DNA of 18,497 bases from Eubacterium sp. (GTDB taxonomy: Bacteria; Bacillota_A; Clostridia; Lachnospirales; Lachnospiraceae): assembly GCA_023663915.1 (NCBI GenBank), contig JAMPGN010000067.1:1-18497 (forward strand). The letters are read 5' to 3'. Positions 15,865 through 18,497 of this stretch are shown in pieces; within the stretch, counting starts at the first letter, position 1; each line of letters begins with the position of its first letter. The notes under the pieces are model-generated. The model was not told the DNA's origin, made no database searches, and was given only the letters and a program-made list of their open reading frames with translations. A program made the translations under genes and the position numbers.

Positions 15865-16176
15865 CTATATCTGTATCGTATTGATGATCGAATGTACGGC
15901 ATCCTCACAGGACAGATATTCATGATCCGCATACTGCATACATTCGATCAGCCTCTCGATCACTTTCCAAAGTTCCTGCATCTTATGGCTGTTTTCCTGC
16001 ATCTGTGCATAAAACGCATCGTGGGACTCACCTTCCCACATGCCGCTTAAGACATCTATCTCACAAAACATGCTTTCCGAATACGCCTTCACCTTGCAAA
16101 GCGCGTTCTCCATATCACTGATATCATTCTGTAAAGTAGCCGTATCTACCGTAATTTCCCGAATATCCACTCTCAT
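15865..16176 (-). CDS. WXG100 family protein (first copy) with YxxxE tail
   Basis: A 103-aa helical hairpin protein with W47-E-G49 (SGMWEGESHDAFY). The C-terminal helix contains YADHE and YLSCE, each matching the YxxxD/E bipartite export motif known from ESX substrates, so this is the best candidate among the three copies for a secreted EsxA-like protein. The ATG has a GGGA 7 bases upstream. A GTG two codons later with AGGA 6 bases upstream is an alternative. It lies 36 bases after the preceding helical-protein gene. Confidence 0.85.
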   Translation of the reverse strand: MRVDIREITVDTATLQNDISDMENALCKVKAYSESMFCEIDVLSGMWEGESHDAFYAQMQENSHKMQELWKVIERLIECMQYADHEYLSCEDAVHSIINTIQI

Positions 16177-16212
16177 TCCTCATTCCCGCGCGTATCGGCG
16201 CATTATTATCCT

Positions 16213-16557
16213 TTATCGGATCAGATCGCTCACCTTCTGAATCTGGAAAACGCCCAGCTCTTTTGGCTGGAAGAAATAAATATTCTGCTCAAATTCATTG
16301 ATCAGCCGGTCCTCACAGTTTACATAATTTAGAAGTGTTTTGTTAAGCACCTGAAGCATCTGCCGCAAAAGCAGTTCTTCCTCCCGCAGATCACGCAGAT
16401 CACCGCTTAGTCTGCCGACGAGTTCTTTGGTGTCTGGCAGGATGCTCACCGCCGGTATGATGCTTTCCAGTTCTTCCGCCACACTGCACAGCGTTCTCAC
16501 TTGTTGTTCTATCTGATTACAGCTATTGTATAGCTGCACGATCATCACCTGAAACAT
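16213..16557 (-). CDS. Small helical T7SS-locus protein of unknown function
   Basis: The ATG at 16557 gives 114 aa and has AGGAGG 8 bases upstream; the longer reading from 16581 would overlap the YukD-like gene and has no site. The protein is almost entirely helical and coiled-coil-like (ELVGRLSGDLRDLREEELLLRQMLQVLNKTLLNYV), with no WXG motif and no membrane segment. Size and neighbours are like those of WXG100-related or LXG-chaperone-type helical proteins, so a dimer partner or targeting chaperone for one of the adjacent WXG100 proteins is plausible. I do not recognise the family. Confidence 0.75.
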   Translation of the reverse strand: MFQVMIVQLYNSCNQIEQQVRTLCSVAEELESIIPAVSILPDTKELVGRLSGDLRDLREEELLLRQMLQVLNKTLLNYVNCEDRLINEFEQNIYFFQPKELGVFQIQKVSDLIR

Positions 16558-16573
16558 TGTAAATACCTCCTTC

Positions 16574-16822
16574 CTACACAAGCATCAGCTTACTCCCCGT
16601 CTGTATCCGGCAGGCGTGCAATGTCTTACCGCCCTGTAATATCCTGCCGTTTTCCCTGTCGCATAATATCAGGTCTCCCACGCTTCCCACGATCCTGGAA
16701 TGTTCCTTGTACGCGATCATTTCGCTGATCTTTTCAATAAGCAGGCTGATCTCGACATTCTGATCCAGGCAGAAATCATATTCCCTGTCCACCGCAGGCA
16801 CATACACATCCACCATAATCAT
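16574..16822 (-). CDS. yukD: YukD/EsaB-type ubiquitin-like T7SS protein
   Basis: 82 aa from ATG 16822, which overlaps the previous stop as ATGA and has a GGAGGGGAGG-type site just upstream. The longer frame from 16846 would run through that site. The pattern MVDVYVPAVDREYDFCLDQNVEISLLIEKISEMI, then DLILCDRENGRIL and a final CRIQTGSKLMLV, matches the beta-grasp ubiquitin-like fold of YukD/EsaB: two strands, a helix, short strands, and a last strand after TLHACRIQTGSKL. It is usual in Firmicute T7SS operons next to WXG100 genes, where it regulates or supports secretion. It lacks the C-terminal di-Gly needed for conjugation. Confidence 0.72.
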   Translation of the reverse strand: MIMVDVYVPAVDREYDFCLDQNVEISLLIEKISEMIAYKEHSRIVGSVGDLILCDRENGRILQGGKTLHACRIQTGSKLMLV

Positions 16823-17589
16823 TCCGCCTCCCCTCCCTTCATCCACTCCTCCAATATCTCCAGAAGAAGCTGTCTGGAATAACGGAAAATCCGCATTCCG
16901 TCTTCCTTCTGAACCAGGATTACGTCATACACGGGGCGCTCCACAAGAAAAAGCCTTTTGACCGGTGCAGCATCCGTAACCTCCCTCATTTCTAGGATCG
17001 TGCGTATGCCGCACTCTTTTAACTTCTCACGCGTTTTCGCATCACCCATGTCACTTTCCTGCCCGACAAGTTCTGTCAGTCTGATATCTTCCATAGACAT
17101 GGGAGAGACCGGAACCGCATCGTAAAGCAGATCGTCCGCCACGTTCTGCGCAAGCAGTACACCACTTTCAAAGAGCTGGTCGCATATGACAGGCATCGTG
17201 CCATAGCTGCATTTATAATACTTTCCCTGCAGCCCGCCCGATTCAATCAGAACCGTCTTTTCCGCAGGGTAGACGCATTTCTCCGGGAAACTGTCATCGA
17301 CGGAGCAGATCGTGACCACACGGTCAGCCTCCTTGATATAATGAAACATCTCCCGAATTTCCGGCGTCACCAGATAACCGTCCTCCGATGCCTCCAGAAA
17401 ACCCTTCTTCGTCATTTTGAAAAGCTGCTGATATACTTCCCTCTCGTCCGTCCGCACCGGCTCCTCCGGTTTAAATCCGTACATCTGCCGAATCTCAAGA
17501 CTCCCGGCGAGAATCAGGAATTCTTGTTGTGTGAAGCAATATCTTCTCTCCATATCCGCCTGCATAACATGTTCTTGTCTATCGCTCAT
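16819..17589 (-). CDS. T7SS-locus protein, tentatively EspG-like
   Basis: A 256-aa soluble protein with ATGA overlaps at both ends, so strongly coupled to the LytTR and YukD-like genes. The N-terminal 90 residues have the pattern FTQQEFLILAGSLEIRQMYG, a variable stretch, then a two-helix unit with KKGFLEASEDGYLVTPEIREMF. This resembles either a winged helix or the opening of EspG-family ESX chaperones of Actinobacteria, which begin with a similar L-x-x-x-E-x-L segment followed by a helix, a G-L-x turn and a short hairpin. The middle (91-150) is beta-rich, and the C-terminus alternates strands (KRLFLVERPVYDVILVQKE) and a closing helix. No catalytic motif or membrane segment. Function unproved; the EspG analogy is by eye only. 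Confidence 0.7.
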   Translation of the reverse strand: MSDRQEHVMQADMERRYCFTQQEFLILAGSLEIRQMYGFKPEEPVRTDEREVYQQLFKMTKKGFLEASEDGYLVTPEIREMFHYIKEADRVVTICSVDDSFPEKCVYPAEKTVLIESGGLQGKYYKCSYGTMPVICDQLFESGVLLAQNVADDLLYDAVPVSPMSMEDIRLTELVGQESDMGDAKTREKLKECGIRTILEMREVTDAAPVKRLFLVERPVYDVILVQKEDGMRIFRYSRQLLLEILEEWMKGGEAE

Positions 17590-18296
17590 TTACCTAACTC
17601 CTTTAACGCCGCTTTGTAGCTTCTTGACAGTGGTACATCCCTGCCCTCCGCCAGATAGATAATATTCTGTGAAAGCACGACCTTCTCTATTTTCCTCGTG
17701 TTGACGATAAAACTCCTGTGACATCTCATAAAATGCGCCGGAAGTTCCTCCTCAAGTCTGTCGATCGTACCGTAAAACCCGTATTCCTCCCTGTCCGTCT
17801 GTATGTGCAGCTTCTTTTCACGCGCCTCAAAGTAATAGATCTTGTCGAAGGGAATGTTCAGCTTGCCTTCCCTTGTCTCCACCACAAAACTCCCCTGCCC
17901 TGTCTCAAAACGTTCCAGACAGGCTTCCAGAAATTCCCTCATGACCCTGTCGATCTCTTCGTCTTCACAGGGGCGCAGAAGCAGCGACGATGCCATGATC
18001 CCCGGTCTTACATAACTCATGGGCGAGATACTCGTATCGGCGATCAGCATAAGCGACAATTCTTTGTATTTCCTGCGAAATTCTTCTATATAAGAAATGC
18101 CGCCTTCTCCCGTAATATCCATGCATGCCGTATTCAGAAGTGCGTTCTTTCTCTCATGCTCTTCCGCCTCCCCACGGGTCTGTGCGAGCATAAAATTCCA
18201 GTATTCATCGCTTAAATACGCCGCCTGATTTCCCGCCGATTCGCGCAGCCTGTCAAGTTCTTTTTTTATCCTGTCGTATATGAGCATTGATATCAT
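17586..18296 (-). CDS. LytTR-family transcriptional regulator with weak receiver domain
   Basis: A 236-aa protein. Residues 137-234 form a LytTR DNA-binding domain: LNIPFDKIYYFEAREKKLHIQT, HFMRCHRSFIVNTRKIEKV and VPLSRSYKAALKEL are family signatures. Residues 1-125 look like a receiver (ACMDITGEGG with D60 at the likely phosphoacceptor place; LLLRP with Arg where the usual KP Lys sits) but the acidic pocket at the N-terminus is not visible. AGGGA lies about 7 bases before the first ATG; an ATG three codons on is an alternative. It begins 15 bases after the EssC-like stop. No histidine kinase is in view. It is likely the local regulator of the T7SS operon or its effectors. Confidence 0.88.
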   Translation of the reverse strand: MISMLIYDRIKKELDRLRESAGNQAAYLSDEYWNFMLAQTRGEAEEHERKNALLNTACMDITGEGGISYIEEFRRKYKELSLMLIADTSISPMSYVRPGIMASSLLLRPCEDEEIDRVMREFLEACLERFETGQGSFVVETREGKLNIPFDKIYYFEAREKKLHIQTDREEYGFYGTIDRLEEELPAHFMRCHRSFIVNTRKIEKVVLSQNIIYLAEGRDVPLSRSYKAALKELGK

Positions 18297-18311
18297 TTTA
18301 TTTCCCTGCGG

Positions 18312-18497
18312 TCATTCCTTCCACAAAGGAACCGCTACCTTCCTCACTGTTTCTTCTTCCGCACACGGCAGCATCGCCACTCCCGCCTTTTCCGCCCTGG
18401 ACTGTTCCATATAAGGTATGTCACCGAAATCAAAAATCCTCTGTTCCGACACCCGTCCGCCAAAGTGGACACCCGTCCTGTATCTTATGAAAAGTTC
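18312..18497 (-). CDS. essC: C-terminal end of a probable EssC-like FtsK/SpoIIIE ATPase (partial)
   Basis: The last 61 codons of a gene running off the right edge. The reading HFGGRVSEQRIFDFGDIPYM followed by EQSRAEKAGVAMLP and ending KVAVPLWKE resembles the end of EssC/FtsK-type ATPase domains in T7SS operons, where a GG-x-x-x-Q-R strand and a late G-x-G-x-x-x-P turn are typical. No Walker motif falls in the visible part, so the call leans on the WXG100, YukD-like and FHA neighbours. The stop is 15 bases before the LytTR gene, so the two are in one operon. Confidence 0.55.
   Translation of the reverse strand, partial: ELFIRYRTGVHFGGRVSEQRIFDFGDIPYMEQSRAEKAGVAMLPCAEEETVRKVAVPLWKE

Noticed and set aside
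1..18497. tRNA, rRNA, CRISPR array, insertion sequence or phage attachment site
   Set aside because: I saw no cloverleaf-like or rRNA-like segments, no regularly spaced direct repeats, no transposase motifs and no terminal inverted repeats. The window is filled by two collinear operons.

Overview
The window reads as part of a Clostridia chromosome, most likely a Lachnospiraceae-type monoderm. The evidence is moderate base composition, strong AGGAGG-type ribosome binding sites, a Tad pilus locus with no secretin or outer-membrane parts, and a Firmicutes-style WXG100 (type VII) secretion locus. This assignment rests on gene content only. Every gene I can support is on the minus strand, so the story runs from high coordinates to low.

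Right part (18497 to about 14680): the distal end of a type VII secretion (T7SS/ESX-like) operon. In transcription order it holds the last 61 codons of a probable EssC-type FtsK/SpoIIIE ATPase, a LytTR-domain regulator with a weak receiver domain, a 256-aa protein whose N-terminal part resembles EspG-like ESX chaperones (tentative), a YukD/EsaB-type ubiquitin-like protein, a 114-aa helical protein, three different WXG100 proteins and a soluble FHA protein. Genes overlap by ATGA or lie within tens of bases of each other. A strong hairpin plus U-tract terminator (about 14678-14703) closes the operon.

Left part (14555 to the window edge): a long Tad (tight-adherence, type IVc pilus) operon. The order is tadZ/cpaE, tadA/cpaF, tadB, tadC, a short gap with a 28-codon ORF, an Flp1-like pilin, a membrane-anchored WG-repeat protein, an A24 prepilin peptidase, a TadE-like pseudopilin, a very large DUF5702/TadG-like protein, a second TadE-like pseudopilin, an FHA protein with a DUF6382-like N-terminus, a VWA-TM-FHA protein, and a TPR/MORN-repeat protein that runs off the left edge. 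TadA powers assembly on the TadB/TadC platform, the peptidase matures Flp and the pseudopilins, and TadZ probably positions the machine.

The two most notable signals follow. (1) The TPR/MORN gene is split by a run of nine G residues (1261-1269) just before its membrane segment. The start codon and a good ribosome binding site are in one frame and the rest of the protein is in another. This could be phase variation, a -1 slip or a sequencing error. (2) Three FHA proteins, one in the T7SS operon and two in the Tad operon, each carry a Thr-containing acidic motif just before the FHA domain. This recalls the GarA/OdhI phospho-Thr switch and suggests both envelope machines may answer to a Ser/Thr kinase that is not in the window. 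No RNA gene, CRISPR array or insertion sequence was seen, and there is no gene-free stretch longer than about 165 bases.
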